Assembly (NCBI GenBank): GCA_946885335.1
Contig: CAMPGG010000167.1
Span: 1-7,423 of the forward strand
DNA length: 7,423 nucleotides
Reading direction: 5' to 3'
Origin: an uncultured Chitinophagaceae bacterium
GTDB lineage: Bacteria; Bacteroidota; Bacteroidia; Chitinophagales; Chitinophagaceae
Below the pieces are notes generated by a model. It ran no database searches and was not told where the DNA came from. It saw only the letters and a program-made list of their open reading frames with translations. Positions 1-5,872 of this stretch are shown in pieces. Position 1 is the first letter of the stretch, and each line of letters begins with the position of its first letter. Both the position numbers and the translations under genes were made by a program.

Positions 1-1250
1 CCCATAAAAATAATTTTAGTGTTCAATTCTTTTTCAAGCAGGGAGCAAATAGGAATACTGCCTCCACCACGTACAGGTATAGGTGTTTTACCAAAAGTGG
101 TTTCCACTGCTTTTGATGCGGCTTTATAACCTTTGCTGTCAATAGGCGTCATGTAAGGTTCTCCGCCGTGATGCAATTCCGCTTCAACGGTTACTGATGC
201 AGGCGCTATGGATTTGAAGTAATTCAATAAAATATTGGTGATTTTTTCTGATGATTGGTTAGGTACCAGCCTGGCAGAAATTTTTGCATATGCTTTGGAA
301 GGAAGAACTGTTTTTGCACCTTCACCTGTATAGCCACCCCATATTCCATTTATTTCCAGTGTTGGACGAATGCCGGTTCTTTCATAGGTAGTATATCCTT
401 TTTCGCCCCATAATTCTTTCACTCCCAATTCATCCATATACTCTTTTTCATCGTATGGAGCGGCATTCAAAAGTTCCCTTTCTTTATCAGTGGCAACAGT
501 TACATCATCATAAAAACCAGGTATGGTTATATGATTGTTTTCATCGTGACAACTGGCTATCATTTGGGCCAGGATAGTGATCGGGTTTGCAACGGCACCT
601 CCATAAGTTCCACTGTGCAAATCGCGGTTTGCACCGGTAACTTCCACTTCTATATAACTAAGCCCGCGAACACCGGTATCAAGCGATGGATTTTCCATGC
701 TTAACATGGAACTGTCGCTGATCAGGATCACATCGGCTTTTAGTTTTTCTTTATTATCAGATACAAATTTGCCCAGGTTTGGCGATCCAACTTCTTCTTC
801 ACCTTCGATCAAAAATTTAATATTGGTTACAAGTGTATTGGTCTTAACCATTGTTTCCAATGCTTTCACATGCATATAAAATTGCCCCTTATCATCGGCA
901 GAACCGCGGGCAAAAACTTTTCCATCTTTAATAACCGGATCAAAAGGGCCGCTATGCCATAATGCAAGTGGTTCAACGGGCTGAACATCATAATGGCCAT
1001 AAACCAATACAGTTGGTTTTGATGGATCAATTATCTTTTCGCCATAAACAACAGGATGTCCCGGTGTTGGTATTACTTCCGCTTTATCACAACCTGCATC
1101 CAGTAAACTTTTTTTAACTGCTTCGGCGCATTTCAGCATATCCGCTTTATGTTCCTTCTTTGCGCTAATGGATGGAATGCGGAGGAGGTCCAGCATTTCT
1201 TCTAAAAAACGATCTTTATTTTTATCCTGGTAATCTTTCCAAGCCTGCAT
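1..1250 (-). CDS. M20-family metallo-dipeptidase, C-terminus cut by window edge
   Basis: Cytosolic-type zinc peptidase of the M20 family, closest in style to the carnosinase/CNDP-like dipeptidases that hydrolyse short peptides. The 416 complete codons in the window carry the family motifs in order. GHYDVQP gives metal ligand H86 and D88. RGSADDKGQ gives bridging ligand D119. EGEEEVGS gives the catalytic base E152 and metal ligand E153. SDSS gives metal ligand D179. LHSG gives H212 in the lid/dimerisation domain, and RGGGSIP lies at 394-400. The last metal-ligand His, expected about 25 residues further on, falls outside the window, so activity is inferred from the ligands seen. No signal peptide is visible. 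The start is the ATG at 1250, giving an N-terminus (MQAWKDYQDKN) typical of these enzymes. The gene follows dinB on the same strand after 213 bases. The exact substrate cannot be told from sequence. Confidence 0.95.
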   Translation of the reverse strand, partial: MQAWKDYQDKNKDRFLEEMLDLLRIPSISAKKEHKADMLKCAEAVKKSLLDAGCDKAEVIPTPGHPVVYGEKIIDPSKPTVLVYGHYDVQPVEPLALWHSGPFDPVIKDGKVFARGSADDKGQFYMHVKALETMVKTNTLVTNIKFLIEGEEEVGSPNLGKFVSDNKEKLKADVILISDSSMLSMENPSLDTGVRGLSYIEVEVTGANRDLHSGTYGGAVANPITILAQMIASCHDENNHITIPGFYDDVTVATDKERELLNAAPYDEKEYMDELGVKELWGEKGYTTYERTGIRPTLEINGIWGGYTGEGAKTVLPSKAYAKISARLVPNQSSEKITNILLNYFKSIAPASVTVEAELHHGGEPYMTPIDSKGYKAASKAVETTFGKTPIPVRGGGSIPICSLLEKELNTKIIFM

Positions 1251-1323
1251 GGTTATTGATTTTTAATAAAAAAATGATAGGGATAAAGGTAATAAACCAT
1301 TTAACCTAATAAGTATGTGAATG

Positions 1324-1339
1324 AATAAAATATTTTATT
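1324..1339. repeat. 16-bp perfect AT palindrome upstream of the dipeptidase gene
   Basis: AATAAAATATTTTATT reads the same on both strands with no spacer. It lies about 75 bases upstream of the dipeptidase start, in the gap after dinB. It could be a regulator-binding dyad or a chance product of the AT-only composition. Confidence 0.5.
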
Positions 1340-1387
1340 ACATATTTTTTTGATTTTCATTTTTTTTGAAAAGGGGATGGTTATTGT

Positions 1388-1440
1388 ATCATTTGCTTTT
1401 TTTATAAGTGCAAAGCAAAATCATTTGCAAGGGATAAGTG
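1388..1440. repeat. Two-copy imperfect direct repeat in the dinB-dipeptidase gap
   Basis: ATCATTTGC occurs at 1388-1396 and again at 1420-1428. Each copy is followed by ATAAGTG, at 1404-1410 and 1434-1440. The two units therefore share both ends but differ in the middle by a T-run versus AAGGG. No function is evident. The 213-base gap (1251-1463) shows no convincing gene, and I could not find a clear dinB terminator in it. Confidence 0.5.
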
Positions 1441-1463
1441 TGTGTATGAAATGCTGTGGAATT

Positions 1464-2639
1464 TTAATTCGCTTTTTTATGGGTAGATGGCCCGGATGTA
1501 TTGACTGCCTTGGTGATCATTTGATTTCCATATTTATCTTTAATGGTATCAACAGCCTTAAATAACTGCATTTTTTCACCCGCCTTTTCAAATAAACTCA
1601 TTTGCATGGTAACCGGAATCAACTGGCTGAAACGTACACCTAACAGCCGGACCGGCCTGTTTTTTTGCAACAGTTTACTCATTATATCTTTCGCTTTTGT
1701 AATCAATTGATCATCCAATGCGGTATAATCTATGGTTTCCTGTCGGCTGGTTGTATCGAAGCCGGCATAGCGGATCTTAATAGTGAGGCAGCCACATAAT
1801 TTATTTTCCAACCGCAGGTCGTAAGCCGCTTTTTCGGTTAGCCATACCAGTTGCTGGTGCAAAAAGGCAAGGTCCGTGCTGTCTTCATTAAACGTGGTTT
1901 CCCGCGAAACGGATTTCTGTTCATTGAAATTTTCTACCGGGTTATCATCTCTGCCAAAGGATTTGTTCCATAAAGAAATTCCCCATTTACCAAAATTTTT
2001 TTCCATTTCCTGCACTGGCGTGGCGGCTATATCTGCAATCGTATGCAATCCCATTTGTTTCAATTGCAATTCGGTTTGCTTGCCAACGCCAGGTATTTTT
2101 TCCACTGCCAGTGGCCACAAAAAATCTTTCTCTTTTCCTGCGGGAATTTCCAGCCAGCCATTTGGTTTGGCTTCATTGGTTGCCATTTTGCTTACCAGTT
2201 TGCTGGTTGATAAACCAAAAGAAATCGGCAGGCCGGTTTCGTTGGTTATCGTTTCTCTTAATTGCCGGGTATACGTACTCACGCCAAAGAACTTATCCAT
2301 TCCCGTTAGATCAATATAAAATTCATCTATGGATGCTTTTTCATATACTGGTACCTTGTCAGCAATAATGTCGGTCACCAACCTGGAGTACCTTGTGTAT
2401 TCACCCCGGGTACCTTTTACAACGATGGCCTGGGGGCAAAGTCTCATGGCTGTTTTCATGGGCATGGCTGAATGAATACCAAATTTTCTTGCTTCATAAC
2501 TGCAGGCAGCCACAACACCTCTTTCACTACCGCCAACCACTACCGGCTTTCCCTTTAAAGATGGATCATTCAAAATTTCCACAGAAACAAAGAATGAATC
2601 AAGATCAAAATGGGCGATATGTCTGGGGCTTTGACTCAC
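1464..2639 (-). CDS. dinB: DNA polymerase IV (Y-family translesion polymerase)
   Basis: Error-prone translesion DNA polymerase of 391 residues, a normal length for the family. The palm carries FDLDSFF, with metal ligand D12 and the steric-gate aromatic F17 that excludes ribonucleotides. SIDE at 103-106 gives the other catalytic acids, D105 and E106. ACSYEAR at 45-51 matches the fingers motif. The thumb helix-hairpin-helix lies at about 181-205 (KIPGVG). The little-finger domain covers about 240-340. QMSLF at 346-350 is a textbook sliding-clamp-binding motif, and the tail has the usual KYGNQMITKA element. The start is GTG at 2639: a TGA stop lies in frame two codons upstream, and the first internal ATG (M59) would remove the active-site Asp. 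All catalytic residues are intact. No LexA-like operator was recognised upstream, so damage induction is unproven here. Confidence 0.98.
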   Translation of the reverse strand: MSQSPRHIAHFDLDSFFVSVEILNDPSLKGKPVVVGGSERGVVAACSYEARKFGIHSAMPMKTAMRLCPQAIVVKGTRGEYTRYSRLVTDIIADKVPVYEKASIDEFYIDLTGMDKFFGVSTYTRQLRETITNETGLPISFGLSTSKLVSKMATNEAKPNGWLEIPAGKEKDFLWPLAVEKIPGVGKQTELQLKQMGLHTIADIAATPVQEMEKNFGKWGISLWNKSFGRDDNPVENFNEQKSVSRETTFNEDSTDLAFLHQQLVWLTEKAAYDLRLENKLCGCLTIKIRYAGFDTTSRQETIDYTALDDQLITKAKDIMSKLLQKNRPVRLLGVRFSQLIPVTMQMSLFEKAGEKMQLFKAVDTIKDKYGNQMITKAVNTSGPSTHKKAN

Positions 2640-2643
2640 CGGT

Positions 2644-2651
2644 CAAAGTTA
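2644..2651 (-). promoter_or_regulatory. Candidate -7 box for dinB
   Basis: TAACTTTG matches the Bacteroidota TAnnTTTG box and ends four bases before the GTG start of dinB. No TTG-type -33 element is seen at the usual 19-22 base spacing, so support is partial. If used, the transcript would begin at or very near the start codon. Confidence 0.35.
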
Positions 2652-2656
2652 ATGTG

Positions 2657-2704
2657 ATTGGTTGATTGGCTGAATGGTTGATTAGTTGATCTGTTGAATT
2701 GTTT
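2657..2704. repeat. Degenerate octamer tandem repeat, about six copies
   Basis: The stretch divides into six consecutive 8-base units with consensus ATTGGTTG. The units match it at 8, 7, 7, 7, 6 and 5 positions, decaying towards the right. It sits between the divergent starts of dinB and the 159-residue gene. The remainder of this 154-base intergenic region shows only promoter-like elements. Confidence 0.7.
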
Positions 2705-2758
2705 TTGGGTGGATTAAGCTATTTATTGAAATGATGTTCTGAGTTTTAAATTTTACAT

Positions 2759-2792
2759 TTTGATTTTTTGCTTTTTTCTCTGTTTATATTTG
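2759..2792 (+). promoter_or_regulatory. Candidate Bacteroidota promoter for the 2794 gene
   Basis: TTTG at 2759-2762 and TATATTTG at 2785-2792 fit the -33/-7 consensus with a 22-base spacer, slightly long. The -7 box ends one base before the ATG at 2794, so this promoter would give a transcript with almost no leader. Confidence 0.4.
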
Positions 2793-2793
2793 A

Positions 2794-3273
2794 ATGATGG
2801 AATGGGAATGGTTTAAAACAGCATTGGGCCCTTTAAAAGATCTGCTGGCATTTTTAAATGCGGAAGCTAAAACCAATGATGTACACAAAAAACAGGTCAT
2901 CCGGGAATTACGTAATAACCTGAATATTTTTCACAATGGATTTTTAAACCAGGTTTCCCAGGATGTAATCATTGACCTTTTACAGAATGAGTGTTATAAG
3001 GATGCGTTGAAAAATAATTTTAAGTTTAAGAAATTAAAACCCGGCAAAATTGAACCGTATCATATACATGACGAACGTAATCGTCGTTACCAGGGATGGG
3101 ATGCGGAAAGAATGATGGATAAAATTGATGAAAAAATTGAGGAACTAAAGAACATCAAGAAAATGCATAATGGCTCTGTTTCTTCCGTAAAAAACAATAT
3201 CTCGCTCATGTTAAGTAATCTTTTTTTTCGCATGAAGCTGTTAGCGGATTTTATTCAATCGAAAAATAAATAA
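2794..3273 (+). CDS. Uncharacterised 159-residue helical protein
   Basis: I do not recognise the family. The protein is soluble-looking and charged, with no signal peptide or membrane segment, and its composition suggests mostly alpha helices. A lysine-rich stretch with YHIHDERNRR lies at 89-98, followed by a GWD turn and a long charged helix at about 103-124 that could form a coiled coil. The first helices contain RNNLNIFH at 40-47, which fits the R-N-x5-H pattern of HEPN ribonucleases but is too short to prove membership. Either of two adjacent ATGs (2794 or 2797) may be the start; no other Met occurs until about residue 107. The stop codon overlaps the start of the Crp/Fnr gene as TAATG, so the two are probably co-transcribed and translationally coupled. 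Base composition is like its neighbours. It is convincingly a real gene because it has no competing frame and a tight downstream overlap. Confidence 0.8.
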   Translation: MMEWEWFKTALGPLKDLLAFLNAEAKTNDVHKKQVIRELRNNLNIFHNGFLNQVSQDVIIDLLQNECYKDALKNNFKFKKLKPGKIEPYHIHDERNRRYQGWDAERMMDKIDEKIEELKNIKKMHNGSVSSVKNNISLMLSNLFFRMKLLADFIQSKNK

Positions 3274-3866
3274 TGCTTTCGCCTGCTGATCAACTTAAAC
3301 AATTTATACAAGCCATCCAGAAACTGGATGATGAAGTGCTGGATGCTTTTGTTGAAAACTGGCAACCATTTGAATGCAAGCGTAAAACCGTTTTAACGGC
3401 AGCCGGTGAAACAGAGCGTTACCTCTATTTTGTTTTAGAAGGGGTACAGCGTTCATTTTATATTGGCGGACATGAAAAGCAGGAGGCTACGATTATTTTT
3501 ACTTATCCATATTCTTTTTCAGGCGTTGCCGATTCATTTCTTACCCGCTTGCCTTCATTTTGTTTTTTTGAAACGCTTACTGCCAGCAAATTTTTGAGAC
3601 TGCCTTATGCTTCGCTTGAAATGTTAATGCAGCAATATCCCGCCATCCTGCAAACAATTTTAAAAGCTACATCTTTAACATTGCATGGTGTATTGAAAAG
3701 ACAAGTGGAACTACAATGTTTTAGCGCAGAAGAAAAGTATAAAACATTATTCACCCGAAGTCCGCACCTGTTACAAATGATTCCGCATAAATACCTGGCG
3801 TCTTACCTTGGTATTGATGCCTCAACCTTCAGCAAATTACTGGGTACTGTAAAAATCACTTCCTGA
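3273..3866 (+). CDS. Crp/Fnr-family transcriptional regulator
   Basis: DNA-binding regulator of 197 residues, a usual length for the short Bacteroidota members of this family. An N-terminal cyclic-nucleotide-binding-like beta barrel covers about 20-115, with the YLYFVLEGVQRSFY segment at 50-63 typical of it. A dimerisation helix follows at about 115-145. A C-terminal helix-turn-helix lies at about 166-190 (IPHKYLASYLGIDASTFSKLLG). The Arg and acidic residues that bind cAMP phosphate in enteric CRP are not visible in the corresponding 84-105 segment. No Fnr-type N-terminal cysteine cluster is present, so cAMP or iron-sulfur sensing is unlikely and the ligand is unknown. It overlaps the 159-residue gene by one base and lies 83 bases upstream of a DinB_2 gene, which is a plausible but unproven target. 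Confidence 0.9.
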   Translation: MLSPADQLKQFIQAIQKLDDEVLDAFVENWQPFECKRKTVLTAAGETERYLYFVLEGVQRSFYIGGHEKQEATIIFTYPYSFSGVADSFLTRLPSFCFFETLTASKFLRLPYASLEMLMQQYPAILQTILKATSLTLHGVLKRQVELQCFSAEEKYKTLFTRSPHLLQMIPHKYLASYLGIDASTFSKLLGTVKITS

Positions 3867-3919
3867 TTTTAGATTATAAAATGATGGTTTTTCCCATGAT
3901 TTTTGGAATGCAGGCATGG

Positions 3920-3927
3920 TAGCTTTG
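3920..3927 (+). promoter_or_regulatory. Candidate -7 box for the DinB_2 gene
   Basis: TAGCTTTG matches TAnnTTTG and lies 22 bases before the ATG at 3950, which allows a short A-rich leader. The nearest TTTG (3902-3905) is only 14 bases upstream, shorter than the normal spacing, so the -33 part is weak. A separate promoter would let this gene be expressed independently of the Crp/Fnr gene. Confidence 0.4.
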
Positions 3928-3949
3928 TATTCTAAAAAAATAAAAACAA

Positions 3950-4525
3950 ATGAAAAAAACAAAAAGTGTTGAATTGCTGGATCAGCAGCAAAGTTATGTA
4001 CGGAAAATAATTGCGACCACAACTTTAGTGCGGCAGGAAGATCCTGAACTTTTACTTCGCCCACCCGCTCCAGGTAAATGGAGTGTTATTCAGACATTGG
4101 AACACCTGAATAGTTATGGACGATATTATTTACCAGCTATTGAAAATGCGATGAAAGAATCAAAGAGTAGCCAGGAATGGTTTTCCCCGGGCTGGTTAGG
4201 TAACTATTTTACCAATATGATGTTGCCAAAAAATGGTGTGGTTACTAATAAGATGCAGGCGCCAAAAGATCACCGTCCATCATCAGACCTTGATGTAAAA
4301 CCAGTGATGGATGAATTTTTAAAACAACAAAATCAATTGCTGGACTTACTGGAGGCGGCAAAGAAAAAAAATATCGGGGCTATTCGTGTGCCTATTTCAA
4401 TCAGTAAAATTTTAAAACTGAAATTGGGTGATACTTTCCGGTTTTTCGTTGCACATGAACAACGCCACCTGGTGCAGGTTCACCTGGCTTTACAGGCATG
4501 TAAATCGCAGCTTGCAAAAGTGTAA
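3950..4525 (+). CDS. DinB_2-superfamily protein, putative metal-dependent transferase
   Basis: A 191-residue protein of the DinB/YfiT four-helix-bundle superfamily, which includes thiol S-transferases and many uncharacterised members. It is unrelated to DNA polymerase IV despite the shared name. The first helix ends in the usual GKWSVIQTLEHL element with H52. The last conserved helix carries HEQRH with H169 and H173. Together these three His residues form the expected divalent-metal site. The KMQAPKDHRP segment at 101-110 matches the loop seen in many Bacteroidota relatives. There is no signal peptide or membrane segment. The start ATG follows an A-rich tract, as is common in this phylum. Its stop lies 3 bases from the rimM stop on the other strand. 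Substrate and thiol cofactor cannot be inferred. Proximity to the Crp/Fnr gene suggests linked regulation. Confidence 0.9.
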   Translation: MKKTKSVELLDQQQSYVRKIIATTTLVRQEDPELLLRPPAPGKWSVIQTLEHLNSYGRYYLPAIENAMKESKSSQEWFSPGWLGNYFTNMMLPKNGVVTNKMQAPKDHRPSSDLDVKPVMDEFLKQQNQLLDLLEAAKKKNIGAIRVPISISKILKLKLGDTFRFFVAHEQRHLVQVHLALQACKSQLAKV

Positions 4526-4528
4526 TGA

Positions 4529-5044
4529 TCAGGATAAATAAACATCTAATAAACCATCTGGAAGTATAACAAAGACCTGTTTTTTCCTGGTATCAACTTT
4601 CTGCAATGTTTGTTCATTCAAAGGGATCAATACCTCTTTTTCGTCAATCTCTATGCGGCAAAGTAATTGGTGTGGTTGTTCAATTAATTCAAGAATGGGA
4701 CCCAGGTCATTGCCATTATCAATTATACTGAATCCAAGAAAACTTAATGGAGAAGATGCGGATGCCTGTTTTTTAAAATCTTCTTCGGGTAGCCAGGCTT
4801 CTTTTTGAATAAGTTTTAGAGCCGCTTCGCGGGAATCAATGCCTTCCAGTTGAATGTAAGTTTCATCATCAGATTTAGGTTTGGCCGCGATGATAAACCA
4901 GGGAATAAAGGATTGCTTTTGTTCTTCGATGAAGATGGCTTTCAATCCTTTTAAAGCAGATTTTTTTCCTAATGAATGTTTCAGGATCATTTCACCTTTT
5001 ATACCAAAGGCTGCCACAAGTTTTCCTATTTTAAAATATTCCAT
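4529..5044 (-). CDS. rimM: Ribosome maturation factor RimM
   Basis: Assembly factor for the head of the 30S subunit that works in maturation around ribosomal protein S19 and the 16S rRNA 3' domain. At 171 residues it is a normal length. The N-terminal beta-barrel domain (about 1-90) carries the signature IGKLVAAFGIKGE at 6-18 and LEGIDSREAA at 66-75. The C-terminal PRC-barrel domain (about 98-171) carries FLGFSI at 102-107, VLIPL at 138-142 and the terminal GLLDVYL at 164-170. The start is ATG at 5044. It lies downstream of rpsP in the same direction, separated by 175 bases with an intrinsic terminator, so it may need its own promoter. TAACTTTC at 5102-5109 is a one-mismatch -7 candidate. No trmD follows, and the next gene converges from the opposite strand. 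Confidence 0.97.
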   Translation of the reverse strand: MEYFKIGKLVAAFGIKGEMILKHSLGKKSALKGLKAIFIEEQKQSFIPWFIIAAKPKSDDETYIQLEGIDSREAALKLIQKEAWLPEEDFKKQASASSPLSFLGFSIIDNGNDLGPILELIEQPHQLLCRIEIDEKEVLIPLNEQTLQKVDTRKKQVFVILPDGLLDVYLS

Positions 5045-5060
5045 GTAATTACCAAATTAT

Positions 5061-5120
5061 GTTGAACAGGGAACCGAAAGATAAAGTGATTGCGACGCAA
5101 CGAAAGTTAAACCAGGGAAC
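5061..5120 (-). promoter_or_regulatory. Repeat and dyad cluster upstream of rimM
   Basis: On the plus strand GTTGAACAGGGAAC (5061-5074) and GTTAAACCAGGGAAC (5106-5120) form an imperfect direct repeat. CGAAAG occurs next to each inner side (5075-5080 and 5101-5106). Between them lies a perfect dyad, TTGCG-A-CGCAA (5090-5100). The cluster ends 17 bases before the rimM start. It could be a regulator site or part of an mRNA leader. The function is unknown. Confidence 0.4.
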
Positions 5121-5168
5121 TGTTGCTGGTATTACAAATAAAATACTTCGCAGAACACAATTGAAATT

Positions 5169-5199
5169 AAAAAAGGTGGCAACTGATAGCTGCCACCTT
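5169..5199 (-). terminator. Intrinsic terminator downstream of rpsP
   Basis: A 9-bp perfect stem, AAGGTGGCA (5173-5181) with TGCCACCTT (5191-5199), and a 9-base loop are followed on the minus strand by a run of six T. It begins about 20 bases after the rpsP stop codon. It should end most rpsP transcripts before rimM. Confidence 0.85.
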
Positions 5200-5219
5200 G
5201 TTATATCGTTTTAATTGAA

Positions 5220-5657
5220 TTAACCTTCACTGCTGTTACGTTCAGGGCGGCGATTTCCGGTTGGAATATTTCTTCTTCCGCGGCGGGCACGCATAGCTTC
5301 TTCCTGGCGTTTTTTCATTTGAGCTTCATGCTCACTAAACCATTTCTGGAATTTTTCCATAGCGGTGGCATCATCAAACAATCCTAATGTAACCCCACGC
5401 AACAAGTGTTTCAGGTATAACACACCTTTGAACGACAGGATTCGACGAACCGTGTCAGTTGGTTGTGCGCCTTTGTTTAACCACTCAAGCGCTTTCTGGC
5501 GATCAAGTTGAATAGTTGCTGGAACTGTTAATGGATTGTAGGTGCCTAACTTTTGGATAAATTTTCCGTCGCGTGGTGCACGGGCATCGGCAATTACGAT
5601 AAAATAAAAAGGTCTTTTCTTAGACCCATGACGTTGAAGTCTGATCTTTACTGGCAT
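5220..5657 (-). CDS. rpsP: 30S ribosomal protein S16 (bS16)
   Basis: Small-subunit protein that binds 16S rRNA in the 5' domain and drives assembly. The start is ATG at 5657, giving [18 protein letters not shown], the family's conserved N-terminus. An in-frame upstream ATG at 5732 would add 25 residues unlike any S16, and it overlaps the probable promoter, so I reject it. Conserved elements follow: [12 protein letters not shown] at 23-34, LGTYNP at 37-42 and the [12 protein letters not shown] stretch at 63-74. The S16 core ends near residue 80-90. The chain then continues to 145 residues with a helical segment and a very basic tail (RARRGRRN at 123-130), longer than the 82 residues in E. coli; such extensions are common in Bacteroidota. 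The gene sits between ffh and rimM, with its own candidate promoter upstream and a terminator downstream. Confidence 0.98.
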   Translation of the reverse strand: MPVKIRLQRHGSKKRPFYFIVIADARAPRDGKFIQKLGTYNPLTVPATIQLDRQKALEWLNKGAQPTDTVRRILSFKGVLYLKHLLRGVTLGLFDDATAMEKFQKWFSEHEAQMKKRQEEAMRARRGRRNIPTGNRRPERNSSEG

Positions 5658-5696
5658 CTTAAATAGAAATTTAAATGCGGTTAAAAAATAATGTTT

Positions 5697-5723
5697 AAAA
5701 AAGGACAGTCTTTTAGAACTGCC
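5697..5723 (-). promoter_or_regulatory. Terminator-like hairpin in the rpsP leader
   Basis: On the minus strand GGCAGTT at 5723-5717 pairs with the G/ACTGTCC arm at 5710-5703, with G-U pairs or a bulged T. A run of six T follows directly (5702-5697). It starts only a few bases after the predicted rpsP transcription start and about 150 bases after the ffh stop. It could be a 5' stabilising hairpin, an autoregulatory S16 leader, or a terminator for ffh read-through. Confidence 0.4.
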
Positions 5724-5729
5724 GGGAGG

Positions 5730-5760
5730 CAAAAATAATGATTGAACCTTAAAACACCAA
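5730..5760 (-). promoter_or_regulatory. Bacteroidota-type promoter for rpsP
   Basis: On the minus strand TTG (5760-5758) and TATTTTTG (5737-5730) are spaced by 20 bases, a full match to the TTG-N19/21-TAnnTTTG pattern. The start site would fall near 5725, giving a leader of about 67 bases before the ATG at 5657. This is the best promoter match in the window and allows rpsP to be expressed apart from ffh. Confidence 0.6.
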
Positions 5761-5777
5761 CAACTTTTAAAAAGTTG
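5761..5777. repeat. 17-bp palindrome abutting the rpsP -33 element
   Basis: CAACTTTT-A-AAAAGTTG is a perfect 8+1+8 inverted repeat. It touches the TTG of the rpsP promoter, so it could be an operator. It could also form a weak hairpin about 100 bases after the ffh stop. The rest of the 215-base ffh-rpsP gap holds no gene that I can see. Confidence 0.5.
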
Positions 5778-5872
5778 AATACGAATTTTTTACGAAAGGG
5801 TTATCAATGCTTTTACCGGTTCATTTTTTAAAAGATGTTGATTTAAATTATGCCTGGATTATGGTAACGGAA

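Noticed and set aside
1350..1565. Plus-strand reading frame of 71 codons
   Set aside because: It overlaps the dinB 3' end antisense, has low-complexity Phe/Ile-rich composition and shows no promoter or family resemblance.
1464..4525. A DNA-damage island made of two dinB genes
   Set aside because: The protein at 1464-2639 is a Y-family polymerase, while the one at 3950-4525 belongs to the unrelated DinB_2 four-helix superfamily. The shared name is historical, and no shared operator is visible.
5045..5219. CRISPR-like array from the repeats before rimM
   Set aside because: There are only two imperfect short units with no regular spacers and no cas genes nearby.
5658..5732. N-terminal extension of rpsP from the ATG at 5732
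   Set aside because: The extra 25 residues do not resemble S16, the family N-terminus [12 protein letters not shown] starts at 5657, and the upstream ATG overlaps the -7 box.
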